DNA of 64,000 nucleotides from Excoecaria cochinchinensis (lineage: Eukaryota; Streptophyta; Magnoliopsida; Malpighiales; Euphorbiaceae). The translations under genes were made by a program, and so were the position numbers. The stretch is from contig CANTUQ010000055.1 in NCBI GenBank assembly GCA_947683425.1, positions 23,120,001 through 23,184,000 of the forward strand. The letters are read 5' to 3'. Of this stretch, positions 33,569 to 44,804 are shown piece after piece (the first letter of the stretch is position 1; every line of letters starts with the position of its first letter). A model generated the notes under the pieces. That model saw only the letters and a list, made by a program, of their open reading frames with translations, was not told the DNA's origin and did no database searches.

Positions 33569-33811
33569 GTTAGTTTGGCTGATATAGTTCAGGTTTGTTG
33601 CCTAAAGTGGAACAATGAATAGAGGTTTATTTCTTTTTTCTTCCTTTCCTTCTTATGACATCTGGCATGCATATTGAATGATTTTTTTTTACTCATTGGT
33701 AACTTTGACTACTGGTCAAGTTTTTTGAACTTTCTCCCCAAAATCAATTCAGTACTTGGAAAGTTAACTAAAAAGAATAAATATAGCTAGTATTATTGTT
33801 GTGTTTTGTAG

Positions 33812-33901
33812 TTGGAGATGATAAAAGATAAAATTAAGGCATGCACATCTCCTGAGAAGGCAGAATCACTAAAGTTTTCTAAGAAAAATCTTATCAATAA
33901 G
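33812..33901 (+). pseudogene. CHR18/SMARCAL1-like helicase, captured exon e
   Basis: After GTTTTGTAG: LEMIKDKIKACTSPEKAESL then KFSKKNLINK and a GTATGT donor. It corresponds to the segment following ..NALFRELE in plant CHR18, between the two SNF2 lobes. The intervening exon (VFLDL..) is absent, and its place is taken by the SF1-like exons. Confidence 0.85.
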
Positions 33902-33932
33902 GTATGTAATTAGAACTATTAGAATTAAAAAG

Positions 33933-35191
33933 GGGCTCGTATATCGAAGTGAGCTTTGCAATGAATCGACTGACGTACTGCAGCTTGCCCAGGAAGCTCC
34001 TTAAATCCTTCTCCTTTTGCGGCACGGGCATCTCTCTGACGGCCTTTACCTTGTCCGGGTTAATTTTATTCCCCTCTGGCTGACGACATGTCCCAACAGT
34101 TTCCCTGAAGTTACTCTGAAGATACACTTCTTAGGGTTAAGTCGCATATTGTATTTATTAATCCTGGTGAAGAAATTCTCTAGAGCTTCAAAATGGCCCT
34201 CTCGGGTGGCTGATTTGACCATCTTATCATCGACATACACCTCCACCTCCTTGTAGATCAGGTAGCTTAGAATCTTGGTCGCCATTCTCTTGTATGTGGC
34301 CCCTACATTTTTTAGGCCAAAAGGCATAACTCGATAGGCGTAGGTCCCCCACTTTGTGATGAAAGCGGTCTTCACTCGGTCAGCTATCTTGTTTAGGATC
34401 TGGTTGTAGCCCACATAACCATCTCTAAAGCTTTACATTGCACAGTTGGCGGCATTGTCTATTAACACATCAATGTGGGGTAGTGGAAAATCATCTTTAG
34501 GGTAGGCCTTGTTCAGATCTCGATAATCCACACATATCCTGACCTTCCCATTTATTTTCGCTACAGGGACCACGTTTGCCAACCACGTAGGGTACTGCAC
34601 TTCAACATGGAACTTGGCCTCAATCTGCTGCCGAATCTCCTCCTTGACCTTATCTGCCCATTCTGGCCTGAGCCTTCTCAACTTCTGTTTTACAGGCTTA
34701 TGGTCTGGATAAGTCGGGATAGCATGTTCTGCTACATCTTGATCGATCCCTGGCATGTCTTCATAGGTCCAGGCAAAGACCTTTTCAAATTTTCTTATTA
34801 TTCTCTCAAATTTTTCTCTCTCATCAGGAGTTATATTTGATGCTATTAGAATTTCCTTCGGATTTTCCGAGGTTTCAAGACTAAAAGGCGTTGTATCAGC
34901 GGAATCAATATCAAAATTTGATGGAATATGATCATGTTCATGCATGTTGAAATTATTGGAAACATCGCACAAGTAAGAGAAATCATTTGCCTTATTGATA
35001 ATATTATAATTGTCATTTACATCATAAAAAAGTTCTGGAATAAAAACACAATCTAAGCTAGAGTCTTCTTCTGCCCCCCTAGAGGTTGATGCTGCTGCAG
35101 CTTGCTCATCGGCTTCTTGATTCAGCAGAGGCCCTTCAGGTATGTCTGAGGAAATCTTCAAATCCCCAATCTTCAGTTCTTGCTCTACCAT
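33933..35191 (-). pseudogene. Second Tat: reverse transcriptase (truncated)
   Basis: The minus strand begins with an acidic linker, then WADKVKEEIRQQIEAKFHVE, WLANVVPVAKINGKVRICVD, FPLPHIDVLIDNAANCAM, a stop (near 34432), DGYVGYNQILNK, MPFGLKNVGATYKRM and VYVDDKMVKSA, ending FIAKLTSIYEPLF at the break. A second break lies near 34075. The protein is similar to RT of the first Tat element. RNase H and integrase are gone. Confidence 0.9.
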
Positions 35192-37185
35192 CTTTTTTTC
35201 CCTTTCTGCCTAGCAATCAACATCCATTCTGTGACTACCTCTTCGGGCTCACCTCTGTCCCAAGCAATGCACTGAGTCATGACCTCTTCATCCCAGAAGC
35301 TCTCAGCGGTCTTGATAACCCCGACATCCCAGTCAAATACATCGTTGAAGATCTCAAATCCGGGGACAATCCTCCCATTCACCCATTGCGGCTCGTTTTC
35401 ACCCGTATAAGCACATAATGAGGATGCTGGTACAAAGATTTCTGAGATATGAGGGATCTTATCTGCCGTCTTCTTCTTGCCAAAACCGCCTCTGTACCCC
35501 AGACCCTTCCGGTTCTTCTGACCTTGATTGGTGATCGCAGTCTGCAGCCCCTGAGAGTTTTTACCCAAACTAGCCCAAGGGAGATAGTGCATCTTCTTCA
35601 TCATGTTAACCACTGCTGGGTTATCCACTGGCCCGTGCTCTTCCCCTATCATCGACACGTGGAAGCCACTAAATGGCTGATTAGCAATTTCAAGAGCCGA
35701 CACCTGATTCTCCCTGGCTACCTTAATAGTTACCACCTCCCCTTCGTGTGGGAACTTTATCATTTGATGCAGCGTGGATGGTACTCCTCCTAGTCTGTGA
35801 AACCAAGGCCTCCCGAGCAGGGCTGAGAAATTAGCTGGAATGGGCAGGACCACAAACTCTACTTCTACCTCAATGGGTCCCGTTTTGACCAAGGTCTTGA
35901 ATGTTCCCGAGGCTTGCCTTCTTGAATTATCATAGGCTGTAATTGTCAAATCTGATTCGCTGAGCATATTCTCACTCAATCCAAAAGCCTGAAGGGCTAT
36001 CAGAGGGCAAACATTGATAGAAGATCCATCATCAACCATAACGCAAGTGGTGTGCTTGTCATTAATCTGTGCTTTGATATACAGGGGTCGGTTATGATCA
36101 CGACCTTCGACTGGCAGGTTGGCATCGGAAAAAACCAATCTCTCCTCCGATCCTCCTTTAACTAGACTCAAAAGCTCTGATGGGGAAATTGTGGTGGCAA
36201 CAGTGGACTCAGTTAAGGCCTCTACCACTTTCTGCCTCTTAGAAGGGGACTGTCTTAAGAGATCCCAGATGGATATTTGAGCTGCGGTCTTCTTCAACTG
36301 CTTAACAATTTGGTTCTCGTCCGGCTCATTTTCCGTTGATGGCTGCGATGGTTCTGGCACCCTTGTAATCTCAGGGACCACTCTCCCACTTCTTGTCATA
36401 GCCCCTACCTCTTCTTCATCATCATCAGATCTCCACAAATCAAAGTTCGTCTCTCCTTCCTCTTCGGCCTCTTCACCGCTCTCACTGCTCGACCAACAAT
36501 CAATGGTCGCTATAACTGCTCTTTCTTCTCTATCCTTAGAACAAAAAACAGCAATATTCTTGCTCCCATATAAGTCCTGCAGTACGTACCACTCTGGCAA
36601 GCTGGATCCGATCATAAAAACTGGTGGCGACACGGCATTGTAACCAGGCTTCTTCTTGGACTCCCTCTTCTCTGGGTCAAAAATCTGCTTGTCATCAATC
36701 AGATCTTGAATAGAGTGTCTCAGCGCCTTACACTTGTCTGTTAGATGGCCTGTGTGCTGATGAAATGCACAATATTCATTGTCCTTGTGGCCTGGCATCC
36801 CTTGCATTTTAACTGGCATAGGAGCCAAAGGTTGCAACTTTCCTTCCTTCATCAAGCGCCTCAAAACCCAATACAGTGGTCTTCCTAAGTTCGAAAACTT
36901 CCTCGGGGGCTGGATGTCAGTAGCGAACACCTCAACAGATCTTCTGGTGCTGCCACTGGGACCAGTTGGCCTACTGGTTCCCTGACCGTTGCTAGTCCTT
37001 TTTGGAAAACTATCATCGCTAGCTTTTCGGGCCAAGAATTCTCCTTCCTCCACAATAGCTATGTCTTTTAGAGACTCCCAATCCTTCAACCCTTTCATCC
37101 TTAGACCATCCTTCAAATACGGGCTTGCATTCTTGATAAACAAGCGGATTTGGTCTTGGGTGTCTGGCTTTCTCCGCATTTCCAT
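35185..37185 (-). CDS. Second Tat: gag C-terminus and protease, 666-codon open frame
   Basis: The longest open frame in the window. It starts inside gag (QDQIRLFIKNASPYLKDGLR, then EYCAFHQHTGHLTDKCKALR), passes an acidic linker (GEEAEEEGETNFDLWRSDDD) and a protease with CVMVDDGSSINVCPLIALQA (DDGSS catalytic motif) and FSALLGRPWFHRLGGVPSTL, and ends after RKGLGYRGGFGKKK (G-patch-like) and a Trp-rich tail. It then overlaps the RT frame by a few codons in another phase. The open frame suggests a fairly recent insertion. Without the N-terminal gag it is still a fragment, so the true start is not this Met. Confidence 0.85.
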   Translation of the reverse strand: MEMRRKPDTQDQIRLFIKNASPYLKDGLRMKGLKDWESLKDIAIVEEGEFLARKASDDSFPKRTSNGQGTSRPTGPSGSTRRSVEVFATDIQPPRKFSNLGRPLYWVLRRLMKEGKLQPLAPMPVKMQGMPGHKDNEYCAFHQHTGHLTDKCKALRHSIQDLIDDKQIFDPEKRESKKKPGYNAVSPPVFMIGSSLPEWYVLQDLYGSKNIAVFCSKDREERAVIATIDCWSSSESGEEAEEEGETNFDLWRSDDDEEEVGAMTRSGRVVPEITRVPEPSQPSTENEPDENQIVKQLKKTAAQISIWDLLRQSPSKRQKVVEALTESTVATTISPSELLSLVKGGSEERLVFSDANLPVEGRDHNRPLYIKAQINDKHTTCVMVDDGSSINVCPLIALQAFGLSENMLSESDLTITAYDNSRRQASGTFKTLVKTGPIEVEVEFVVLPIPANFSALLGRPWFHRLGGVPSTLHQMIKFPHEGEVVTIKVARENQVSALEIANQPFSGFHVSMIGEEHGPVDNPAVVNMMKKMHYLPWASLGKNSQGLQTAITNQGQKNRKGLGYRGGFGKKKTADKIPHISEIFVPASSLCAYTGENEPQWVNGRIVPGFEIFNDVFDWDVGVIKTAESFWDEEVMTQCIAWDRGEPEEVVTEWMLIARQKGKKRW

Positions 37186-37323
37186 TACCCTATTTCGCCA
37201 GCGAGTGAGATAGTCGTGAAAAGATTCCCCGACCTTCTGCTAGAGCAATTCAAGGTCCTTAAGAGTCACCTCTATCCTGGTGTTGCAATCGTATTACCTC
37301 AAAAACTCCTCTGTGAATAGGTC

Positions 37324-37903
37324 CTAATCTTCCTTAGTTCGACAATCGAGGCTATGATACCAGTCGATGGCAGGGCCAGTCAGACTCAAACAAAAGTACT
37401 CCACCTTCTGCCTCTTAGACAAAGTGGTCCCTTTTATGACCAGAGAGTACTGCTTCACATGGGCAGTCGGGTCAGAGGTACTATCAAATTTTTGCACATC
37501 AGGCATCTTAAAATTGTAAGGAATCAGATCTTCTCCCTCCAATTCTTTGTCCTCCGGGTTCATCCCCTGACCTCTACTCAGCATACGGGCCATGGCTTCA
37601 AACCTCGCTTCCATATTTTTTAGAATGAACTCATCAGTTTGGGGTGCCTTCCCTCTCTCAGATACAGAACTCATTTTGTCATCTTCGTCATTCCTGTCAT
37701 CATCTACCCTTAGCACTGGTCTTCTTCTCTGACCTCCCGAAGCTACTGACGGGAGGAGGAGGTGGTGGATTCTGTGGAGCATCCTGTTGTGCCAAAGCAA
37801 TTAGCATGTTCATCGTTCTGCCCTCAAACTCTTCAAACCGTCGTCCCACTTCTTTTGCAATCATGGCCCTGGTGGCATCATTTCCCCTAGGTGAGTTTGC
37901 CAT
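37324..37903 (-). pseudogene. Second Tat: gag N-terminus
   Basis: Minus strand from a Met at 37903 (MANSPRGNDATRAMIAKEVG then RRFEEFEGR), a proline run, a frame shift near 37735, then MEARFEAMARMLSRG and FKMPDVQKFDSTSDPTAHVK with a WYHSLD capsid motif. Stops between 37324 and 37185 separate it from the remaining gag. The two N-terminal coiled-coil segments resemble the gag start of the first element. Confidence 0.75.
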
Positions 37904-38043
37904 CTCAGATACGGCACAGCTGACTTCTAGTAAGATCTCTAGAAGGCCTTCTCTATCTAGCAGTTCAGATGCAGGAACTCGGATCAGTCGTTCGGTAGGC
38001 GCTCTAGTCCACCTAGGAAGATCTATGATGGCTGCAGGGACAA

Positions 38044-38800
38044 GGCATTAGATGTGATGCATGGAATGCAGATGCGATGCATGATCGTGATATGCAACAC
38101 CTACAAAACACAAGCAAGCAGGTAGGTCCTTCCGTCCTTATTTCTCCCACACACGTGGTCGCGCGGTCTCTTTCCTAGGTGGGATTAGCCCAAGGGTCAG
38201 CGGGGGACCCAATGGACGCGTATGGTGCACGGCGAAAAATCGGCAGCATGACACTCCTATGCTAATGTACAAGCGAATGGATAATGATCATCATGTATTT
38301 AGACATTCCAAAAATTTTGACATGGCCCTACCGGGGCATGAAAGCCTTTGGCTAGGTTACCAAGCAAGACATCTGGACTCACCCAATACATAAGGATCCA
38401 TATAGCAAGCATGGAATTACGATTCATATCACCTATGGAAAGTAGCTACGGCCATTACATGAGCTTTAGACAAGTGAGATGTTACTTTAGGGCTACCCAA
38501 GCATGATCCCTGCCGACAGGTCTAGCTCATCATGAGAATAACGGCCGATCGGGTCATCATTTGATATACCATTAGGTACGAAGCTTGGGCTAGTGATTAT
38601 CCCTAACACTTCCCCACATTGAGTGAACGTAGGGTTGTGCTTCAAGAACGCACTGGGGTTTAGAAGGGACCAATCTAGCATATTCTAAGGCTCTAATGGG
38701 ATGTAAATGCAAATTTGAGGGAAAGCAAATTTATGAATTAAACTTTAATCATAAATGTTAAGTGAGGTATTTTCAAATCGAAGTCTCGAACCATAAGTTC
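38044..38800 (-). other. Leader of the second Tat element
   Basis: Non-coding sequence between gag and PBS, clearly similar block by block to 7255-7932 of the first Tat element. No gene is seen on either strand. Confidence 0.7.
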
Positions 38801-38816
38801 CCTAATGGAGTCGCCA
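38801..38816 (-). other. Primer binding site of the second Tat element
   Basis: The minus strand reads TGGCGACTCCATTAGG, matching tRNA-Arg(ACG) over the first 11 bases and then diverging. It is placed next to the LTR start at 38818 as in the first element. Confidence 0.8.
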
Positions 38817-38817
38817 C

Positions 38818-39325
38818 TGTGACGCCCGCCGGACCCCGCGGCCGCCCTTCTGACCGCCCGCTTGAGGGCGATCGGGCAATTGAGGATCTGTTGGCAACTT
38901 GTAAAGATATTTACAAGTGCGTCTATTTTGGGCAACTAGGAGGTTTCATGGAGTCGCCACCCAATAGAACATTGGGAAAGTTTCTCTCACCTCGGAGAGC
39001 CTAAGACTGCGCTTAGTATCCATTTTGGGCCAACCAAAGGGGTCTTGGAGGGTAAACCTCTCGCCCTAAGGAGCGTAGGATTAACGTCAAAATCTCGTGA
39101 CACAAGAGGTGTCTTGGAGGTCATAGTTCCAATGAGTGATCGGATAGACCTCTCGCCTCTTTGAGCCCAAAGACTAGAGCTGGGTTCGGGACTTCTCATC
39201 TATTTCTACCTTGATTATTTTATAATCAAATTTTAATTTTCATTAATTCGCTCTCTCTCCACACGATGCAATTGAATCAAAGCGCATTTATTCACGTTTG
39301 GAAAGCGGTAAATGAACGAGTAAAT
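38818..39325 (-). mobile_element. Partial LTR of the second Tat element
   Basis: It begins TGTGACGCCC beside the PBS and matches the 7952-8460 part of the first Tat LTR (CGCCCGCTTGAGGGCGATCG, TCTATTTCTACC, CTCTCTCTCC and GATGCAATT blocks). The match ends near GTAAATGAACGAG. Beyond it the sequence is chromovirus-type. Confidence 0.75.
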
Positions 39326-39688
39326 CCACTATCTTGACTTAACCGCTCTTGGCACCATACACTACACGCACACTAACTTCTCTCACACAAGTATCTTCCA
39401 ATGTACCAAACTCAACTCATACCATAACATTTCTCATAACCCACTTATCATCCAAGGCACCATGCACCAAAAACCACACAATAAAATCTCTACATCCACT
39501 TATATCCTACTCCCATACACTACAAGCACGCCATATCATTTCCTTAACTTAACTTATTACTTAATTAATTAATTCCTTAACAAATAATTCCTTATTATCC
39601 AAATTTCCTCTTACTCAAATTATGAAAATACCCTCACTCTACCGACTTACCACGCAGATTCCGACCAGGCCCTTTTTGGGTTGTTACA
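39326..39688 (-). mobile_element. Chromovirus LTR end fragment fused to the Tat LTR
   Basis: The right end reads GGCCCTTTTTGGGTTGTTACA, which on the minus strand is the LTR start TGTAACAACCC seen at 51006 and 54230. The upstream ACCAAAATTATCGAAA-like block also recurs there. A CACTACAAG string at 39516 is not a CACTA end (no subterminal repeats). The fragment is joined to other sequence on both sides. Confidence 0.6.
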
Positions 39689-41317
39689 GAGCAGCTACAC
39701 TAAACCCTTTATAAGCATGCTTATATATCCACTAACTTGACACTTCAGGCTCGCTAACACTCTAATTACTACAACACATATTCACGTATCCAATTGTAAT
39801 CACATCTCACTCAATTCATATACATTCTAAACAATCCAAGAAATATATATATAATTCCTACTGGCAAACACCTATGATATATAAAATACATAACCAAACA
39901 CATTCATATATTCATATCATGATGTTAAACATGAATTGGATAAGTTATAGGAACTTATAGAGGAGTTCAGGTGCATTTCGGGAAGGATAAACACACAAAA
40001 ATACTCAAACTAGAGGGGGGTAAAGGTGGGAAATGAATAATGCCAACCATGGGATCAAAATGAAGAATAAAAGGCTAAATATGTGTTGTTTTGTCGCGAG
40101 GTCGCGACAGTAGCTCACCTCAGGAACCCTTCGAGACTGGTTTTCACTCAAACGTTGTATCGCCTAAACGACCCTCTAGACCTCATTTTTAGACAAAGTG
40201 TCCTCTTAACAATTGTTTCCTATGAAGTTATCTTTCAAATAGGACAAGCTACAGGTCATTGGGACATATAAAACATAAGATAAGACCTAAACAATCTATA
40301 CTGTTTCAATGGACCCGCTTGAATAGAGACACTTATATTATGGCATATTTTTGGGACACTTAGAGCCAGAATTAGGTCATATTCATTTCAGGGACTTATA
40401 TAGATATGGAAGTCATGGTTCTACTGAAGCAATAATCACTTAAATTGGAATTGTGAAACTCCACGTATGGACAAAAAATCACACGGAGGTCTGATACAAT
40501 CTGAGCAGAGTTTTCTCCTACAACTAGTGTTCATACATGGTCACTATATTTTACTCAAGGCAATTCAATTACCACTTCAACACACATCCAATTTACATTT
40601 CAATTATATCAAATATCAATTAAATACATTAACATGCATCAATTGACCCAACATCATAATTTCACTACACATGCCAAAATCAAAGGGCACACGATCCCTA
40701 CCTCTAGAAGAGCGGCCAAGACACCCCAAATCAGATCTTGTCCTTGCCCTTTTCTTTTCTTCTAGCCTCAGCTTCTTGCAATACCCAAATCAAAACAAAC
40801 TCTTAATCCATTTACTCAACCAACAAACCACAATAAGGGGTAGAAACAGAAACACAAATCCAATTCACTTACCTCTTAGTTCACACGGTAACCTCTTTAA
40901 ACCATCCAATTATAGCAATAACATAACTTAAAGAATCACAAATCAGAATGAAGAAAGGAAAAAGAGAGAAGAACCCATGAGAGAATGAGAATGGTGAAGT
41001 AGAAAATCTGATTATTAGTGGAATGAGACAGATTTTCCCACTAACTTCAATACTTCTTGCATGTGGCTGCTTAGGTGACAAGCTCACAGCAAGACACATG
41101 TCTAAAATCTGCCACATGTTCCACTCAATCAAATTTCCCACTTACTCCTTATCTCAATTCCCTATTAGTCCTTCCACTTAACTTCTTTTCTAATATTTAA
41201 TTTACCTCTTCTATTAGGTCCTTAAATACTCTTAATCTTATTCTTGGTCCAATTCCTTGTACTCTTACTATACAATTACACCATAAATCCTAGTGGGGTG
41301 TAATTCGGGTTGTTACA
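39689..41317 (-). mobile_element. Second chromovirus-type LTR fragment in CACTA-2
   Basis: Starts mid-LTR with the TAAGCATGCTTATATATCCAC block and ends GGGTGTAATTCGGGTTGTTACA at 41317, where CACTA-2 subterminal sequence resumes. It contains a TCGCGAGGTCGCGACA palindromic block at 40095-40110 and a GACAGATTTT promoter-side motif at 41027. Inner end and element body are lost. No gene is readable. Confidence 0.65.
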
Positions 41318-41394
41318 TGAATTGATTTTATGGTTCTTAATATAATATATATTCAAATGATTATTATTTTTATGGACGAGATTTTTTTACCATT

Positions 41395-41880
41395 ACTATG
41401 ATTTTAATATTATTAAGGATGGGAATTCTGGTCCGTAAAAGTTTTAAGGACCGATTAATACACCATTTAAAGACAAAATTTTTTATCCTTAATAACTTGG
41501 TTAGCCAGTTGACATACTTTATTAAGGACGAAAAAATCGGTCCTTAATATTTTTTTAGGGACCAGTTTTTGGTCGGTTCTTAAAATCTTTAACGACTGTA
41601 ATACACCTTTTAAGGACCAAGTTTTTGGTCACCAATAACTTGATTGGCTACCTAGCGTAAATTATTAAGGATGGGAAATCCAGTCCTTAATTCTTTTTAG
41701 GGACCGTATTTGTTATCGGTCGCTAAAAACTTTTAACGACCGGTTGGTAACCAGTCCTTTTTGGTCATTAGCGGCGGAGCCTGTAACGACCAGATGGCGA
41801 CCGAATTTTTCGGTCCCTATTGACTTTTAGGGACCGGATTAATACTTTTAGCGATTGAATTTTCCCTCCTATAGGCCTTT
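41395..41880. repeat. CACTA-2 right subterminal repeats
   Basis: Multiple copies of TTAAGGACCG / CGGTCCTTAA and GGGACCG(A/G)AT forms, in both orientations, spaced 25-45 bases apart, up to the terminal repeat. The same core is found at the left end. Confidence 0.88.
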
Positions 41881-41893
41881 TTTCTTGTAGTGT

Positions 41894-43112
41894 TGTAACA
41901 CCCCAATGCCCCCTGGAAGGATAAGAGAGTCCTACACTACTTCTACTTATAGTAACTAAAAACATACATGCTAATGTGAGGTGAGTTTACATAACAAAAT
42001 TTATCATTAACTTTACTTAATCAAAAGTTTACATCTTACAAGTAGAAAATTTTGCAATATTCGATTACATATCTTAATATACAAATTAGTATTATATTTG
42101 TACAATACAAAAGATTGAACCTAACTAGAAGGCTTAAAGACTTCTCCTAGTGGCCCGCAGATGTTCCTCTCAAAACTTGAGCTTCCAAGCTATTAACCTA
42201 CACGGGAGCTAAACACCCGTGTTGAGCTATGGCTCAGTGGGGATACATATATACAAAATAAATAGACTACTACAGGAAACCATGAATTAAACATATAATA
42301 GCATAATACACTTTAAATAAATAATAAGTCAAATAATCAATAATACATTCTTTACATCATTAATATCACTAACATGTTAACGATGCAATAAACCCTAAAT
42401 TGTTACTATATCATAGGAAATATCACATATAACATAGTACTATAATCAGTCAATGAAATAACAATCTTAGTATAGCCTGAATCAATATAACAATGGATAA
42501 CGAGAACACTGGATACCACTCGGGTATCGATCACTAGATACTGGGGAAAAATAGTATCAATACTAGAGATATGCAAATCTTGAATCACTAGATACCAAAC
42601 AGCATCAACACTAGCAGCTACGAATAATAACCCTTATAGGCATGCCTACCTATCCACGACTTGATTACAGGCTAACAACCAATCCATTCAATATTCGGTT
42701 TATTATAAAACATTGAATTTTCACATGGCTTAACACATTTATAGATTTTGTATGCATAATCATTTAATAGCCAATACAATACTTCACACAAATTAGGACA
42801 ACCATCAAACATCTCACAATCTTAGCTATATCGCACTCGCGACAGACCCTGGATACTCTTCTATCGCGCTTGCAGCATAAGTCACGCATGCGATAGAACA
42901 CATAAAAGACTTCTATAGCACTCGCGCTCGCAACGAAACACACTCTGGCAATTTTTTGCCCTATGGAGCCCTCTGTCGCGCTCGCGACCCTTGTCATGCT
43001 CGCAACAGAGCCTGAATTATACATTCAAACTCCTACTACACTTACCTTCCTTAGCCATTTTTCCTACATCAATATGTATGACTTTTAAACCAACCAAGAC
43101 ATACTTTTAGTG
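41894..43112 (-). mobile_element. LTR of the chromovirus interrupted by CACTA-2
   Basis: TGTAACACCCCAATG at 41894 is the minus-strand LTR end that belongs 5 bases from the PBS at 28287. It contains the LTR-wide TATAGGCATGCCTA..TATCCAC block (42635), a TCGC-rich dyad cluster at 42830-43015, and a degenerate form of the CTAAGC..GCTTAG hairpin near 42220. It is cut at 43112 where a plus-strand LTR begins. Confidence 0.75.
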
Positions 43113-44397
43113 TAATAGCCTGAAATATACCCTAGTAGCAATATTGGTATAATTTGGGTAATTGGGTAAATTTAAATTGAAGTTTGCTAAATTCTGGACT
43201 TGAGTGTAAAAGGAATTGAGGACCCAATTGAACAAATAATTAAGTTTTAGTGGTATTATTGTGAAAGTGCATGATTAAGATTAGTGGATGTTTAATTAAG
43301 GGATAATGGTGATTAAGTTAACAAAATTAGATTTTTGGTAGAAGTAGTGGAATCTAAGTGTCCATTTCTGCCATTGCCACCTTGACTTGTTACATACAAT
43401 ATAAGCCCTTTGAAGAGAGAGAAAACCCATCTTTGCATGTGGATCAGTTGCTTCTTCTTCTTTTTTCTCTTCTTCTTTGCTTCCCTTATTTCTTTAGTCA
43501 ATCTACTACAATTTCTGCTGGTTTGAGTCTTAAAGTGTTGCTTATGTGGTGTTCATCTCGTATAGGTAAGTAAGGTGGTTTATTGGTTCTCTTTCTTCTA
43601 CCCCTTCTCGTTTTCGTAATTTGATGGATGTTAGTATTGATCATTTGTATCCAATTCTGGAAATTGGATAATGCTTGTAGTTGAGGTACCAAGGAAGGAC
43701 AAGGGTAAAGGAAAGATTAGTGAATCAAGTGCTAAGTGATTAAAGAGGAGCGTAGAAGAAGAGGTTGGGAAACATTATTTTTGAGTTTTATTTGATGTGT
43801 TGTGAATACTATGATGCATGATTAAATTGTATGGTTGATAAATATAGAAAATGTGCTATTATGTGCATTTGTGAATTGGATAAAAATGATGAATTAGTGT
43901 GGTGGTTATTAGTCATAATATTGAAGTTAAGCATATTATTCTGTTTTTAAGTGACTTGTGGTGTTAATATATAAATGGTATGATTGTGGATTAATGTGAC
44001 TTTGAGCATGTCGGATTGAGGGTATGTTCATTGGGTAGTCCTGTGTGTGTTTAGAGTTTTGGATTTTAATAATTGAATGGATTCCAAGCTTGACTAGCTT
44101 GAGAGGGTAAAAACTAGATGTGTAGGGTAAATGTCCTAATAGGTTTGTATAACTATAACTTCAATTATATAAATCTAATTTGAACGAAACAAAGGGGATT
44201 AGGTTCCTAAGAGACATGTCTATCAATGTGCTAGAAATAGCCATTCTAAATTGGGGACTCTATGGTCTTCAATATGTGTGCCTAAGTTCATTTAAGCTTG
44301 TAGGAGGGCTTTTGAAGCATGTATTGTTTCTATAGCCATAACTCCTTGGATATATGACTAAAAATAATGAGACTTGTGCCGTTGTACTCATAACATG
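43113..44397 (+). mobile_element. Plus-strand chromovirus LTR, part 1 (split by CACTA-3)
   Basis: It starts TGTAATAGCCTGAAATATAC and follows the LTR at 10380 block by block. A weak TATA-like ATATAAGCCC lies at 43401, followed by GAGAGAG and an AAACCCATC segment. The sequence continues on the far side of CACTA-3 (from 47274). No internal coding region is attached. Confidence 0.65.
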
Positions 44398-44414
44398 CAC
44401 TTAAAAAAAAATCA

Positions 44415-44770
44415 AAATTAGCGACTAAAATTAGCGACGGATGAATTTCAGTTGCTAATTAGCGACTAATTAGCGGCGCTTTTCATATTTAGTATCAAAA
44501 ATTCATTTTTTTGATTTTGTAGTAATTTTAGCGACTAAATAGCGACGGAAAAAAAACAGTCGCTAAAATTTAGCGGCAATTGTTGGCGCCCAATTTTGCG
44601 ACTAAATTAGCGACTAGTTTTTTTATCGCTATAATTTTGCGACTGAATTATAGTCTTTAACTTATTATTAAATTTAGCGACTAAATTGCGACTGAAATAT
44701 TGGTCGCTAAATTTGGGTTGAAATTTTAATCTTTTTTGCAACGGTTTTAGCGACTAAATTTGTTTGGTCG
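44415..44770. repeat. CACTA-3 left subterminal repeats
   Basis: About a dozen copies of TTAGCGACTAAA / TTAGTCGCTAAA and the GCGACGG variant, in both orientations, 15-40 bases apart. Matches the right-end array. Confidence 0.88.
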
Positions 44771-44804
44771 CTAAAAATATATAAATCTGACCTAAACCAA
44801 AACT

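Larger units (their letters stand above)
33930..39325 (-). mobile_element. Second Tat/Ogre-type element, truncated inside RT
   Basis: Minus-strand element with part of the LTR (38818-39325), tRNA-Arg PBS (38801-38816), leader (38044-38800), gag, protease and RT, ending inside RT at about 33930. LTR start, PBS and leader match the first Tat element. The right LTR breaks off after about 500 bases, where chromovirus-type LTR sequence begins. It lies within CACTA-2. Confidence 0.85.
28295..41892. mobile_element. CACTA-2: Pack-CACTA carrying CHR18-like and SF1-like exons, with nested retroelements
   Basis: Terminal inverted repeats CACTACAAGAAAAAGG (28295) and CCTTTTTTCTTGTAGTG (to 41892), with target duplication TTG on both sides (28292-28294, 41893-41895). 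Subterminal regions carry GGTCCCTAAAA / TTAAGGACCG motifs. Inside, plus-strand exons with introns from two host genes occupy 30231-33901. Retroelement pieces at 33930-41317 were inserted later and truncated. No transposase is readable. Removing the nested retroelements leaves about 6.2 kb. It sits exactly between the PBS and LTR of a chromovirus. Confidence 0.93.

Noticed and set aside
30231..33901. An intact host CHR18 or SF1 gene
   Set aside because: Exons are missing and mixed from two genes, several have stops, and the whole block is enclosed by CACTA termini with a target duplication.
39516..39530. CACTACAAGC as a CACTA terminus
   Set aside because: No subterminal repeats, no partner end and no target duplication; it lies inside an LTR fragment.
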